64,000 bases of DNA from Rhizophagus irregularis (taxonomy: Eukaryota > Glomeromycota > Glomeromycetes > Glomerales > Glomeraceae). Location: NCBI RefSeq assembly GCF_026210795.1, contig NC_089436.1, positions 4,774,001-4,838,000 on the forward strand. The letters are read 5' to 3'. Positions 12,311-24,000 of this stretch are shown here, piece by piece (positions within the stretch are counted from its first letter, which is position 1; each line of letters starts with the position of its first letter). The notes under the pieces are model-generated. The model worked only from the letters and a program-made list of their open reading frames with translations. It did no database searches and had not been told where the DNA came from. Made by a program: the position numbers and the translations under genes.

Positions 12311-12748
12311 TGTCTATCTTTACAAAAAAGCAAAAAAGAAATGTTAAATCAATAAAAACCATAAAAACACTTACACTTCTCCCTAATTATAAAGTCAAAG
12401 CCAAATTTTATATCCAGAAACAAAGAGGAATGTTACATCCCAAATCAAGAAAAAAAATTAAAAACAAACTAAAGTAAAAAACTACCTACTAATCTCAAAG
12501 TTTAGGTTTAAGTTTAACAAAAAACCAAGGTGCTTCTAAAAAAAAAAAGAAAGAGAAGACGTTTCCAAAACAAAAAAAACTAAAAACAAATGAAAGAAAT
12601 TACAAAGTTCAGAACCGTTTCTAGAAAAAAAAATAAAACATTATTTACTGTGCCGCAAACGTGGCACAAGATTTCCACCAATAAAATTTGGTGGCGTGAC
12701 CCATGCGACATGTCGCGGGCGCGATAAAAAACAAAACCCTTATTTTAA

Positions 12749-13254
12749 TATTTTTTTCATTGATAAATGTCTAGTTTCTTAGATGATAATAATTAGAGAA
12801 TTTTAATATCAAATTAATCAATAACTAACTGAATAACAAATTAACTATAATTATTTTAGAAAAATGCAAATATTGATTTTTTAATTTTTTACTTTATTAA
12901 AAGTTTCTTTTAACAAAAATTTCAAAATTTTGCCATGGTTAACATCAAATCAATATTATTTTGTTAACATATTTAAATTTTGCGATCAGTATTTTTTCAA
13001 CTCTGGCCAAAATTATAAACCGGCATTTTATAACTCTGGCCAAATTTTTGATCAGAATTAAGTGAGATAACGACATTAGAAAAATCACGTGTTTAATAGT
13101 TATGTGATTGGCGGACAGTGCATGACTGGTTTAACGCAGATAATTATAAATTGGTCCATTAAGATATTGGACGCCACAGAATCGATTATTTGGTATCTGA
13201 TTAAATAATCAGATAATTATAGTCTGTAAAGATAATGTCTAAAATCCGCCTTAT
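12749..13254. other. Intergenic AT-rich DNA
   Basis: No gene or bounded element is seen. Short direct repeats (TATAA and CTCTGGCCAAA words) occur near 13,000-13,040. Confidence 0.4.
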
Positions 13255-13748
13255 CCGTTTATCCGTGATTAACACTAATATTGAAATCAAGTTTTACCAC
13301 CGTTTAAAACTTTTTGAACTAGTTCCAAGTTCTAAATAACATTTCGTTCCATACATAAAATTTATGAGAATGAAAGTTCCTAAAGGTCTATAATAAACTA
13401 AATTAATACTTTTTGTTAAGGTCAATAAATCATACAGTATAGTTAACATAAAAAACGTTTCCTGTGCGCTTGTATTCATCGTCTAAATTTGAATATTGGC
13501 AGTGTTCATTGTAAAGAAACTTCTAGTGAGGTAATAGTAGCTCTTCCTGTAAAACTTCCAATTTTTTAGTAGTAATACCAATCGTAATTACAAAAGGAAA
13601 TTTATTGGTTTGCTAGATAGAAATTTACATATCAGATAACAAACAAAATAAAATAACGCTTAACTACAAATATATTAATTGTTACACTTAATAAATTTAA
13701 TAATGTTATACTAATGTTTATACGGTAATATCAAGAAATCTATATTAT

Positions 13749-14940
13749 CTAAACTTTATTGTCAGCTTTATCATTGATTTTATTATTGTCTTTTACCAAT
13801 AAATTCAAAAAATAAGTATCAAGAAAATATTCTTTAAGCATATTTTCAATATTTTGAACGTGTTCTTCCAATGTAACATTTTTGGTCCTTCCATCAATGA
13901 ATGGAATTGGTTCGTATTTATTTTTAAGTTTCCTTAAAAGTTTTCTTTGATATTCTGTACATAAGTAACTAAACACATATGTTTGTAAAAATCCCCTATC
14001 AAAAGAAATTAAATATTATAAATACTATAATTACAAATTGTATAAAATCATTTTTTAACTTACCATGGCGCTAACTTAGTTGCTCCAAATAAAAATACGA
14101 AAACTCTTGACAAAAAGCTAAAGAATCCACCGATTCTTGATAAAATTGAGGCAACTAAAGAGAAAAAAGGAATAAAGATTTTAATTTTTATTTTTCTAAA
14201 ATTAAAAAAATCAATTGATAGTTACGATCATGATAAAATTCCTCTTGTAAAAAATATCCTTTGATACTGGTCTTAATATAAGCATTGTTGTATTTGGGTT
14301 GATAAATTTGTTAATATATGATCAGTATGTGCATTAAAGTTAATGAATTCTTCTTCCAATCCGCCTACCAGACTGTAAACACACTTGCTAAATATACGTC
14401 TGTTGATTATAGGTGAATAATATACGATTGCAGCTTGCTCGTTCAGAATAAATAAAGGAATAATAGAAATCAAATTAAAGCCATCCATCTAAATAAGCTC
14501 CAGTGATATTGGGAGTTACATATTACTATTCTATTCTCCATCAGCTAATCAAAAGTATAGTAATAAATTTCGCCGCCATTTTTACAAATATGAGGGACTT
14601 AACGATTTATTATAGGCCCAGTTATTTCGCATTGCTTTGGCTCAGGTTAGTGTAGTTAAGATTTGAATTAAAATTAACATAAGCAATGGACAAAATATTA
14701 GAAGAATAACTGATTACAATTTATAGGAATTATACTACAAATTCTGATAGCATAATTTATATGTTTTATACTTGAAATTAGGTTTGGTTTAGTAGTCGAA
14801 ATAGAAAATTCAGTTTTGATAACTGATTATCGTTATAAGTATAAATAAGAATTGCAATTACAAGTGAGAGAGAGAGCATAATCTCTTTAAAAAACAAAAG
14901 AAAAAAGGTTCAGTTGATGGTTAGCTTCTGGAAATATCAT
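13749..14940 (-). pseudogene. Decayed duplicate of the right-end membrane-protein gene
   Basis: The block from about 13,255 to 15,060 aligns collinearly with 60,258-62,460. It keeps the three-exon layout of the intact gene at 60,755-62,199: an exon 3 equivalent (13,749-13,998, still open), an exon 2 equivalent near 14,080-14,160, and an exon 1 equivalent ending at ATG 14,940. Exon 1 contains several small indels and stops; for example the ATGGATGGCTTTAATTTG region and the 14,640-14,780 region are broken. Splice borders CTTACC (donor) and CCTATC (acceptor) remain recognisable. This copy lacks the two MITEs found in the other copy, which gives empty-site evidence for both. Confidence 0.85.
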
Positions 14941-15236
14941 TTTGAATTTATTTCATATTTTAAAAATAAACTGTCTATGCAGTATTATGTATTATTGATC
15001 AGTCGTCCAGTTCGCATTTTTGATCGATGAATCACCCAGCTCTGATATAGGTGTAATTCCTATATTGATCAAAATATTTAAATAATATTAAAATAAAGTC
15101 AATATACTTACAAATCTTGGTTTTCCATTCTTCAGAAGCCCACCCACAATACAAACTAAATACAATCAGCTATTGAAATAAGTATAACAAATTTTACATT
15201 ATTAATTTTTAATTTATGTATTAGAAATGGGTTTAT

Positions 15237-15476
15237 ATACTTATTATTTGATAATTTATAATAAAAAAGATTTATTTAAATTACAAACTAAGAAATTTGT
15301 AAAATATTTACTACTCTAGTCCTAGTGTTTAAATAATTCCAAGAAGAGAATACTTATATTTAATATTTGATAAAATATAAAAAAAGGAATTATTTAAATT
15401 ACAAACTAAGAATCTTTAAAATATTTTACTACTCTAGCCTTAGTGTTTAAATAAATCTAAAAAGAATAAAGTAAAG
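15237..15476. repeat. Two tandem copies of a ~125-bp AT-rich repeat
   Basis: Two direct copies contain ATTTATTTAAATTACAAACTAAGAA or a close variant, and CTACTCTAG-CTTAGTGTTTAAATAA. They lie just downstream of the kinase gene and are non-coding. Confidence 0.6.
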
Positions 15477-15635
15477 AACAATTTTTTGTTAAATGATATC
15501 AAATATTACAAAAAAAAGCTATATCTTTTTAAAACACAAATAATTGGTTAATTTTCATTTGTTTTAATATCTAAATATTAAATAAATAAATTAATTAATT
15601 TGTAAATTAATTTGTTTTATATTATACCAGCTATA

Positions 15636-17806
15636 TTATATACACTTTACATACCTAATTATACATTCATTCAAGTCTTCGCTTACTAGCATTTCACTCA
15701 CTTGTACACTAGTTTGTGAATTTTTACTTTCAAGAATTTCATTCAATTGTTTACTAGTAAAATTAAGTAAGCGACTTGTACAATAAGCTTGTGGGTGAGA
15801 TTCAGTAACAAGATTGTTATGCCCAATTGGTGCATTTATAAATTCCATAATATTGCATTTTAATTCTTCACTAATGTCTTCAATTTTATTACTATAAGGA
15901 AGAGAAATCCATTCATTAATAATTTTTGAAGCTTCCTTAGAAGATGGCCTTTTTAATGGATCTTCATCTCAACATTTTTTCATCAAATCAACATAGCATT
16001 GTGGAGTATTTTCAATAATTTCAGGACGTTCACCTCCACAAATACTTAAACTAAGTTGAATATCATGTGCTCTATTATTAAATGGTGGTATTCCAGATGT
16101 AAATTCCCACATAATCATAGAAAAACTATATATATCACTAGCTGGAATATAAGGTTTGCCTCTTAATACTTCAGGTGCCATAAATGGTACAACACCATAA
16201 ATATTATGTTCTTCCAATAATGATTTTACAGGTTGACATAATCCTAAATCACTAATAAAAATTTTACTCTCATCATGATTTAAAATATTGCCATCATGAA
16301 AATCATGATGAATAAGATTTTGATTATGTATATCTTGAAGTCCAGAAATAATTTCATACAACATGCATAATTTTTGATCCCAACCACTTTCAACTATTTT
16401 TATTAAGTTTCCTCTTAAATCACCTTTGTTTGCATAATCCATTACCGCCATATATTTCAAGGTATCTGGATTTTTTGTAAATCCATAAAAATAAATAATG
16501 TTATATGAACCCAAACAACTTTCATGATATTTCCACTATAAAAAATAATAATATGTTAATATAAGTAAATAATAATTTAAATTAAAAAAATAATATACTT
16601 CATTTAAAAATTCATTTAAATTTTCATTTAAATTATTATGACATTTAAGAATTACTTCTCTATCTCTATTTTCATATGACCAAATAGCTTTGTGTATAGT
16701 ACCAAATCCTCCTTTATTAAGATATTCAACATTTTTAAATTTATAATAAGGAATCCATTTTAACCTTTTTTCAAGAATAAATTTATCTAAGATTTTGTTT
16801 CCACTTTTTCCAAAACTATAAATTTAAATAATTAAATTATGTAAAAGTTTATAATAAAATTTACACTAAATTTAAGATTAAAATTATCACTTACTCTAAA
16901 ATTTAAATAGGAATTTAAGGTCTTAGTTTTTGTATAAATATATATAATAATAAGCAATATTTCATAACTTACCAACTAAAGTAATAGAAATTTTAAAATA
17001 AAAGAATACAGTTAGCAAATAAATATTATATAAATATACAACAATAGAAATAAAAAATAACTTACAAGCTATATTATTTAAATAATTTTTTGAATAAAGA
17101 ATTTGGTTAGTTTAAATTATATGTAAATATTATAACAATAAGTAATAATAGAATTTAATAAATAACGTACCATCTATAAAATAATTTTTTAAATAAAGAA
17201 ATTTAGTTAGCTTAAATTGTATGACAATAGAAATATAGACATCATATAACTTACACCCTAAATTATTATTAATTTTTAATTAGTTAAATATAAATATAAT
17301 AGAAAGATATTCACTACAAATTGAATATATTACTTACAATCTATTTATTTAAATTAAGAATATAATTAGTTAAATTATATTAAAATATTAATAAATAAGT
17401 ATAATATTAAATATAACATTCTAAGTATTATAACTTACCAGCTGTAATATAATTAATTAGTTATTTAAACAAAGAATTTAGTTATTTGAATATTATGTAA
17501 AATAAATAGTAAAAAAACTAAAAATTTAAATAACTGATAACTTACAAACTATAGTATTTATTAATCATTAAATAAATTATTAAGTTACATAGAATATAAT
17601 GAAAATAATAATTAATTTCATTATCTAGTATTATTTAATTTTATTTAATTGTAAGAAAACCTATTAACTTACGGGCTATATAATTTTTATATAATATAGT
17701 TAGTTTATATTTGCAAAATTGTTTAAAAAGTTTGATGGGATAATTCTAATTTTATATTATATATTTATGCTGTATTATTACCTTTATGATCCATTACTTG
17801 ATTCAT
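15636..17806 (-). CDS. Protein kinase-like gene (TKL type) with microexon chain; one nonsense codon
   Basis: Twelve exons are proposed: 17,806-17,782 (ATG), eight of 3 nt, one of 1 nt, 16,815-16,599 and 16,535-15,636. Joined, they make one 389-codon frame. Kinase landmarks are the glycine loop KGGFGTIHKA (residues 51-60), Lys74 in VILKC, LIHHDFHDGNIL with Asp167 (HHD in place of HRD), ISDLGLC with Asp185, FMAPEVLRG and SDIYSFSMIMWEF. The style matches the expanded tyrosine-kinase-like kinases of Rhizophagus, which are soluble signalling proteins. A TGA at 15,971-15,969 (codon 278) stands where this subdomain normally has Trp (KKC-stop-DEDPLKRP); the frame then continues 110 codons to TAA at 15,636. 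It may be a recent pseudogene or a truncated kinase lacking the end of the C-lobe. The upstream ATG choice is tentative, since CCAATTAG just before it could be another splice acceptor. Confidence 0.7.
16895..17675 (-). other. Chain of eight 3-nt and one 1-nt candidate microexons
   Basis: On the minus strand, a 3' splice site (TATAG, TTTAG or ACAG) is followed after exactly 3 nt by a 5' splice site (GTAAGT or GTACGTT) at 17,675-17,673 (CCC), 17,548-17,546 (TTT), 17,441-17,439 (CTG), 17,340-17,338 (ATT), 17,257-17,255 (GGT), 17,173-17,171 (ATG), 17,068-17,066 (CTT) and 16,975-16,973 (TTG). At 16,895 a single A sits between TTTTAG and GTAAGTG. The introns would be 77-124 nt. Adding all nine to the first exon (phase 1) gives codons for ALSDWYAFD and reaches the kinase exon in the only frame that is open there; skipping the 1-nt unit would run into a stop. 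Many of the introns share CTAAC followed by ATTCTTT-like text, as expected of a branch site. Confidence 0.6.
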
Positions 17807-18131
17807 TACTATATCAAATTCTTCCTAATTGGAAAGATAAAGTAAATATGATAAAGTAATTATCTTTTTTTCTTTTTTTTTATTATTTATCTTAAACGCC
17901 TTATTAGTACAGATAAATATGGTAATAATATTTATGCAAAACACATTGTATACAAAATGTTGATCACAAGTACAGGTATTGCATGTATGACAAACAAATT
18001 ATGCATGACCGGAATGCATGTCAATCATCTTATTGTTACGTATCAAAAATTACAAAATAGAGAAAATTTTCTTAATACATATTAAATATATAAATTTTTT
18101 AAAAGTCATTAAGATTATGTTTGGCTACTTT

Positions 18132-18380
18132 CCCTATAAAAAAGGAATATTTAGAATATATACATAAAATATACAATATACATAAAATGTCTATAGAATG
18201 TCCATAAAATATATAAAAAATATACAAAATAGGCTCACTGTATATAAAATGTACAAAAAAGTATGAGTCCTCTTTGCATATATCCTATGTATTCTATGGA
18301 CATTCTATAGACATTTTATGTATAATGTACATTTTATATTTATTTTATGTATGTTTTCTGAACATTCCTTTTTTATAGGG
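18132..18380. mobile_element. MITE with CCCTATAAAAAAGGAAT inverted repeats
   Basis: The left end CCCTATAAAAAAGGAAT and right end ATTCCTTTTTTATAGGG are perfect inverted repeats. Most of the 249 bp folds back on itself, with ATGTCTATAGAATGTCCATA on the left and its complement on the right. The target duplication is unclear (T-rich flanks, possibly TTT). It is non-coding. Between the kinase gene and this MITE I see only promoter-like AT-rich DNA. Confidence 0.75.
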
Positions 18381-18509
18381 TTTGCAAGTTTACTTAGAAT
18401 GACAGAACAGCAAAGATAGTTTTAATTATCACTTTTGATTTTTCATTAAAACTAACTTGAAAATGATCGATCAGCATATACTTAATTTTTTTTTTATTTA
18501 AATATTTAA

Positions 18510-21500
18510 TTGCTGATCCGCATGTGATTGATAGAACAGATATAGTAAATTACGGCGTTATGTTTAATAGTAAAAAAAAATGCATTTGAAATCTCTTTTT
18601 CCCCATGTCAAAATCCCACATTACTCCAGGAAAACTTGTTGCAACTGGTAGTATTGTGCCAGAACTTCATTATGGTCCATATTTACGTGACTGGTGGATT
18701 TTTTCTAAAGAAAAAACTCAAGAAAAACAAACATATTATCCTATTCCTTTACGCTTAGGACTTGAAATTATAATCCAACTTAATAATAACCCATTTATTA
18801 TACGTATAGTTCGTAATGTTCATAGCTCTCTACAACCTGGCTATATTTGTGAAGGAAAAGGACAAAGTAGTGGTATTAATACAAGTGCTTCCGCGGCTAT
18901 TACTTCTGTTTATCAATCTGTTTTTGGTAGTAAAATGAAATATGCAGGACTCTCTTATTTAGGTATAGACCAACCTGAAACAGCACAAAAACTATTAGAA
19001 GGAGTCATATTTCGTCCTTTTGTTGTTGAAGTAGAAAATATCACAGTTTTTGTTAGTTGTCTTGGTAAAATTACTATATCAAAAACAAATAAAATTGGCC
19101 ATAATTATGCAGCATCATTATTTCATAAATACAAAAGAGTACAATCAGTTTTTTATCAACACGTTGATAAAAATTCTTTTTTAATTACAATATATCAAAA
19201 CAGTCAAATCATTGCTGAATATATAGATATTTCATCTAACGCTGTTTGGAAAAAAACTGGAGTTTTGACATCTATATTAGGCGAAACTTTATTTGTTATA
19301 AATCATTCTCTAACTTTAGATAGAATAAACCAAGCACGTCAAGAACTTTATTCAAATAAATTGCCTAATGAATGCACACTTGCAGATTGGAATAACGAAA
19401 TAATTATGGAGCATTTATATGAATTGTATTTAAAAAGAAATATTAGACGATCAGTTGAATGGCATCAAATATTTCAAAATTGGATACAACAAAAAAGTAG
19501 CATTATTGAATTATATACCCATCTTGATGATATATACGGTATAGATTATGAATTTCAAGAAAGAGAATTGCGGGCGTAGTATACTATGCTTCGTGCTACA
19601 GGATGTACAAATATTACTCCATATAACAAAAATATTTCTTGTGTAAGTATAAATACATATATGGTGTTATTGATATTGTAAAATTATAATATTAATACTG
19701 TACTATCTGTAAATCTGTACATTTATAGAAGGAGTTTTGGACGAATGCATCTGAACCTGAAAAAGATTGTGAAACAATTGCCAAATTATATGCAGAAGGA
19801 CTTTTGTATGTAACTTCACCAACTCGTGCATTATGGGATTGTTTTCGTAATAGTTATAATACAAATTCCAAAGGAATAGATGGTAAAACACGCATATTAT
19901 CAATAATTGCAGAAAAATTTACATATAAGGAGATAATTGAAGAGTTAAAGGTAGTGTGAAATTTTTGATATATTATAGAGACATGTATATAATATTTCAT
20001 TACTCATTAGTATAATTATTTAGGTTTCACCTAATTCAGTTAATGCAGCACGAAAACATTCCAGAATTAATGGATCTGGATGTCCTATACTGGAAAAGCC
20101 AGTTATTGTTCGTTCAAAAATGTCAGAGATCAAAGAAAAAGAATTCCAACTATTTTTTGCAGACAAAGCAAATGTAAACATGAGTTCTTACAAAATAGAC
20201 GCAAAAACACAATTACCAATACTTTATTTGAAAGATCAAAAAAGTGCTCTTTGGGAAAAATTTTCTGCTACTTATCCTGATGGAATGAAACGTACTTCTT
20301 TTATGTCCCGTTTACAAAATAGCCACTTCAAATATAGAGAAGATTTGGGAGGGTTGTGTATAACTTGCAATGATTATGGGTATCAACCTTTTGAAAATTT
20401 GATTGAATTAGCGACTATAAATTTTTCCAATAAAATTCAAAGGGTTAGTATTATTGGTTGAATTTTTATTTTCTTGTTCAATCTAATTATATTTACATAT
20501 AATTTCTTTGTAGGATCAGTTAATCCATGAACTAGAATGTTTACGTCATCATTTAAAGCGAAATTACGAAAGGGAATTATTTGTACATAAGAGTGGTACT
20601 ACCGATCATGTGGATTGTATTAATCATTGTTTATTATTTGCATTTGGAGAATGCACACAACAACATTTTTCACGGTGTCAAGAGTGTGACAAAATGTTTA
20701 TTTTATTTAAAGATCTTACTAATCAACTTGACGTTATCCATCATCCAAAACTCTTAGAATATCAAGAACAACTAACATGTTATTTGGCTCATCAAACTCG
20801 TAAAGCATACCTAAATGCTCAATTTAATTCTATTTTATGTGAATTAGATGACCATGAAGCCATTATTGTAGTTGATTACAAAATGCGAATTTTACCTGCA
20901 ACAGCTTGGGAAACAAAGAGTGAATTTTTTGGAAAGCGTGGATGGACTCTCCATACGACTCTAGTGTTTCAAAAAGACAAAAATAATTCCAAAAAATTAG
21001 ATATTCAGGCTTATGACCATTGGAGTTCTGATACCAAGCAAGATGCTTGGTTTACAGCGTCATGTTTTGAATCAGTATTTATGACAATTAATCCTAAACC
21101 TCTCTGGATTAAAATTATTTCAGATAATGGAGGACATTATCATAATTCAGAACTAATGGCAATCATTAGTCATTGGTATGACTGGTATAATGTAGAAGTA
21201 CGTGGATGGATTTTTCTTGAACCAGGAGAGACGAAAATAACAGTTGATTCACATCACGCAATGGTAAATAATTATTTTGATGTAATTTTTATTTTTTTTC
21301 TCATTTTATGTTAAACAATTATAGATTGCACATGCGATCAAAAGATATGTTAGAATTGGATGTGATCTTACTGAAGGCGAAAATATTGAAATGGCACTTC
21401 AAGATCTAAGCGGGACATCAGTATCACACATAGAACCAAATCGGGATATAGAAACATTAGTTGATCAAGAAAATTTAGATCAAGAAAATTCGAGGTAAGT

Positions 21501-23111
21501 TTATTTTCAATTATCTCAATAAAATAAAGATATAATCGAAAATAGAATGATAGATCTATAATTTTATAATAGATCAAGAGTGTAATTTTATTGTGAAATC
21601 TTATTTGTAATAAAAAATAATAATACGTAGTAAAACTATTTATAATTGAAAATACAATAAATAGAACACTAAAACTAGTAAAACAAAAATAAAAAATAGA
21701 ATCATTAGGTTTATAATTTTATATTAGATCAAAAGTGTAATTTATTTTGATTTTATTTATAAACAAAAAAAAAATACAACTATACCGGTAAAATTATTTA
21801 TAATTGATGAAAATACAATAAATAGAATACTGAAACAAAAAATTACTGGTAAAACTAAATAAAAAATATTGTTCATAAATAATGGAGCGTAATAAAAATG
21901 ATAGAACGCTAGCAAAAAAAAAAAATAATATCAATTATAAAATTACATAATAGGGATAATCAAAAACCAAAAAATACCAAAAATACCAAAGAAAAAAAAT
22001 TTAAAACTATACCCGGCATCTCAAAGTGGTTTGAGTGGAGTTGGCCTGTAGCAGGTCAATTTGCTGGATACGTTCGTGCACGCTCTCTTCCACATATTGG
22101 CAAATGGATCGATTTCTCTCCTGCGCAAATTGCTAACCTTTGTGGTACAGTTTACAGACCCTCCCCAACAGTTTCAGAGCCAACTGAGCCAAATACTCCT
22201 TGGATAATGCCGAATCCTAGTATAAAAACAGGTTGTATAATTATTTATTGCTGCAAATTTGAAATCATGGAAAACTAAATAATTACCTGTAATTATTTAT
22301 AAGATTCGGAGTTTCCAATAAATGAGGTGATGAATGAAATCGTTGAGAGCCAAGCTATAAGGTAATATCGCCATGAATTTTCGTCTTATTTTATACTTAG
22401 CAAAATACTAACGCTAAGTAACTAAATCTTCAGCCTTGAACAAGAATTTCCTCTTAAAAAAGGATGAGCCTTGAAGGAAAATCTAAAACTTGGTAATAAA
22501 GGTGGAGGTAAACGTATATCAAAAAAGGTTGTTCAGTATTTACAAGGTTATTTTTTGGCTGGAAATCTGAGAGCCACGGATCGCTATTCACCAGAAAATA
22601 TGCACACCTGTTTAGAAGAATTGGCTGCAGAGGGAGAACTTACCTTGGAAGAAATACCAACAGTAAAAACCATCAAAGGATGGATAGGAAGGTATAGTGC
22701 TAATTTCAAAAAGGAAGCATCAGAGAAGGCGCTGGTTGAAAATATGGAAAGTAATCAAAGTGGAGCAGTTGCGGAAAGTAGTATTAGGCCCAATAAACGC
22801 CAAAAAAAAGGTTAAAAACTTATAGAGAGTGTTTTGTTAGAGTAGAAATTAGCGGACTATATCAATAAAACTATTATGAAATCTTCCTTTCCCCTATATA
22901 AAACTTCGTAAACTGCAATATAATAAATGGTTTTTTTTTTACAATTTGCTTTTTGAAGATCCTCATCGCACAATTGTAATAGTAAATTACGCAATCTTAT
23001 AACAAATAATTGGTGATTTATTTAATACAAAATGATCAACAACATTATTATATATAAAAATTGCGCCATATTTTATTATAGAAACTCTATCGATCACATG
23101 CGGATCGGTAA
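18510..23111 (+). mobile_element. DDE-type DNA transposon, copy A
   Basis: Inverted termini are TTGCTGATCCGCATGTGAT on the left and, read inwards from the right, TTACCGATCCGCATGTGAT. TTAA stands directly outside both ends (18,506-18,509 and 23,112-23,115), and the same is true of copy B. The element is 4.6 kb and contains one spliced transposase gene. TTAA duplication together with the transposase motifs would suit a Kolobok- or piggyBac-like group, but in such AT-rich DNA the tetranucleotide alone is weak evidence. Superfamily is therefore left open. Confidence 0.75.
18605..22815 (+). pseudogene. Transposase of copy A: eight exons, two nonsense codons
   Basis: Exons 18,605-19,642, 19,729-19,950, 20,024-20,443, 20,514-21,263, 21,325-21,494, 21,954-22,231, 22,304-22,361 and 22,434-22,815 join into one 1,106-codon frame with matching phases. 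Candidate catalytic residues are Asp in IIVVDYKMRI, Asp in IIISDNGGHYHN and Asp in ETKITVDSHHA; between them lies WFTAS preceded by a conserved DTKQDAWF. A Cys/His cluster (CINHCLLFAFGEC ... CQECDKMF) precedes the core. The C-terminal exon is basic and helical (GYFLAGNLRATDRYSPENM). Only two nonsense codons break it: TAG at 19,577 and TGA at 22,465. Copy B has Trp at both places. No frameshift is seen. The protein would cut and reinsert the element in the nucleus. I do not recognise the family by name. Confidence 0.8.
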
Positions 23112-23115
23112 TTAA

Positions 23116-24000
23116 TGCTTATAAACTATTATAAATCAAATAATTTAATGAAATTATATTTAAATTCATATTGTTAAACAGAAGATAATGACATATTGTT
23201 TTTTATTAAACATTATATTAAAATTATTTACAATTAAGTATACGCAAAATTTTTTTGAAATAAAACTGGAAAATAAGCTTAATTCATGTTGATCAGTAAA
23301 ATTCGTAAATAATAAGAATCTGCTGTCACCACAAAGACAAGTCATTTTTTTAACTTTTATCAGAAGGAAAATTAATAATGCATTCAAAAGCTGTAGTTTT
23401 TCTGCTATAAAATACTATGTAACATTTTCATTTTGTTGCACTGGATGCAGCGATACTTTACAATAGTAATTTTTACTGATTTATAGCCAGATCTTAAATT
23501 AATTATAAAAATATTTAACTTTGAAATGTAAGGGTAAAAATTTCTAGGTAATATTGGGAAAATCCACCTATACGATCAACTAGTATTTATATATATTCTT
23601 TTTTTTTGTCAAAATTGTGGGATAAAGAATAATGCAGATTCTAATAAATAGTCATATGATTTTTTTCTAACTGCTTATTTTTGATTACTAATGCTAATCT
23701 TTTTTCTTTTTTAAATTTTCTTTCTTCTTTTTTTTAGTATTGCTTGGCCTAATTTTTTTTTTTTGAAAAAAAAGCAATTCAAAAAATTATTCATTTTTTT
23801 TCTTTAGATTCAGTTGGAGATCTTTGTACAAGCATGCCATGACAAATCAGTAGATACAGGATTTTTTACCCTTTTAAATTAATTATTAATCAATTTTTTT
23901 ACTCAAAAAAACCAATTCTAAACAATAAGGACAATCATTCTGTCCAAAATTTTTGCGGAAAAAAAAATATGTTTTACGAAAGAGTTTACTATTAAAACAC
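23116..24000. other. Intergenic AT-rich DNA
   Basis: No gene, RNA or bounded element is seen. There are T-rich tracts near 23,700-23,810. Confidence 0.4.

Larger units (their letters stand above)
10977..12739. mobile_element. Non-autonomous DNA transposon, 9-bp target duplication, filled with splice-flanked arrays
   Basis: The ends are inverted repeats about 80 bp long, starting GGGTTTTGT and sharing GGGTCACGCCACC and TTTTATTGGTG. The direct repeat TTATTTTAA flanks both sides (10,968-10,976 and 12,740-12,748). A 9-bp duplication is typical of MULE-type transposition. The element is 1,763 bp and has no transposase gene. The left half holds array 2 on the plus strand. The right part (about 12,340-12,640) holds weaker units in the opposite direction, so the arrays point inwards from both ends. 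Confidence 0.85.

Noticed and set aside
13294-13479. 61-codon minus-strand frame downstream of the decayed membrane gene
   Set aside because: The aligned sequence at 60,300-60,490 has a single-base indel that destroys the frame, so it is not conserved as coding.
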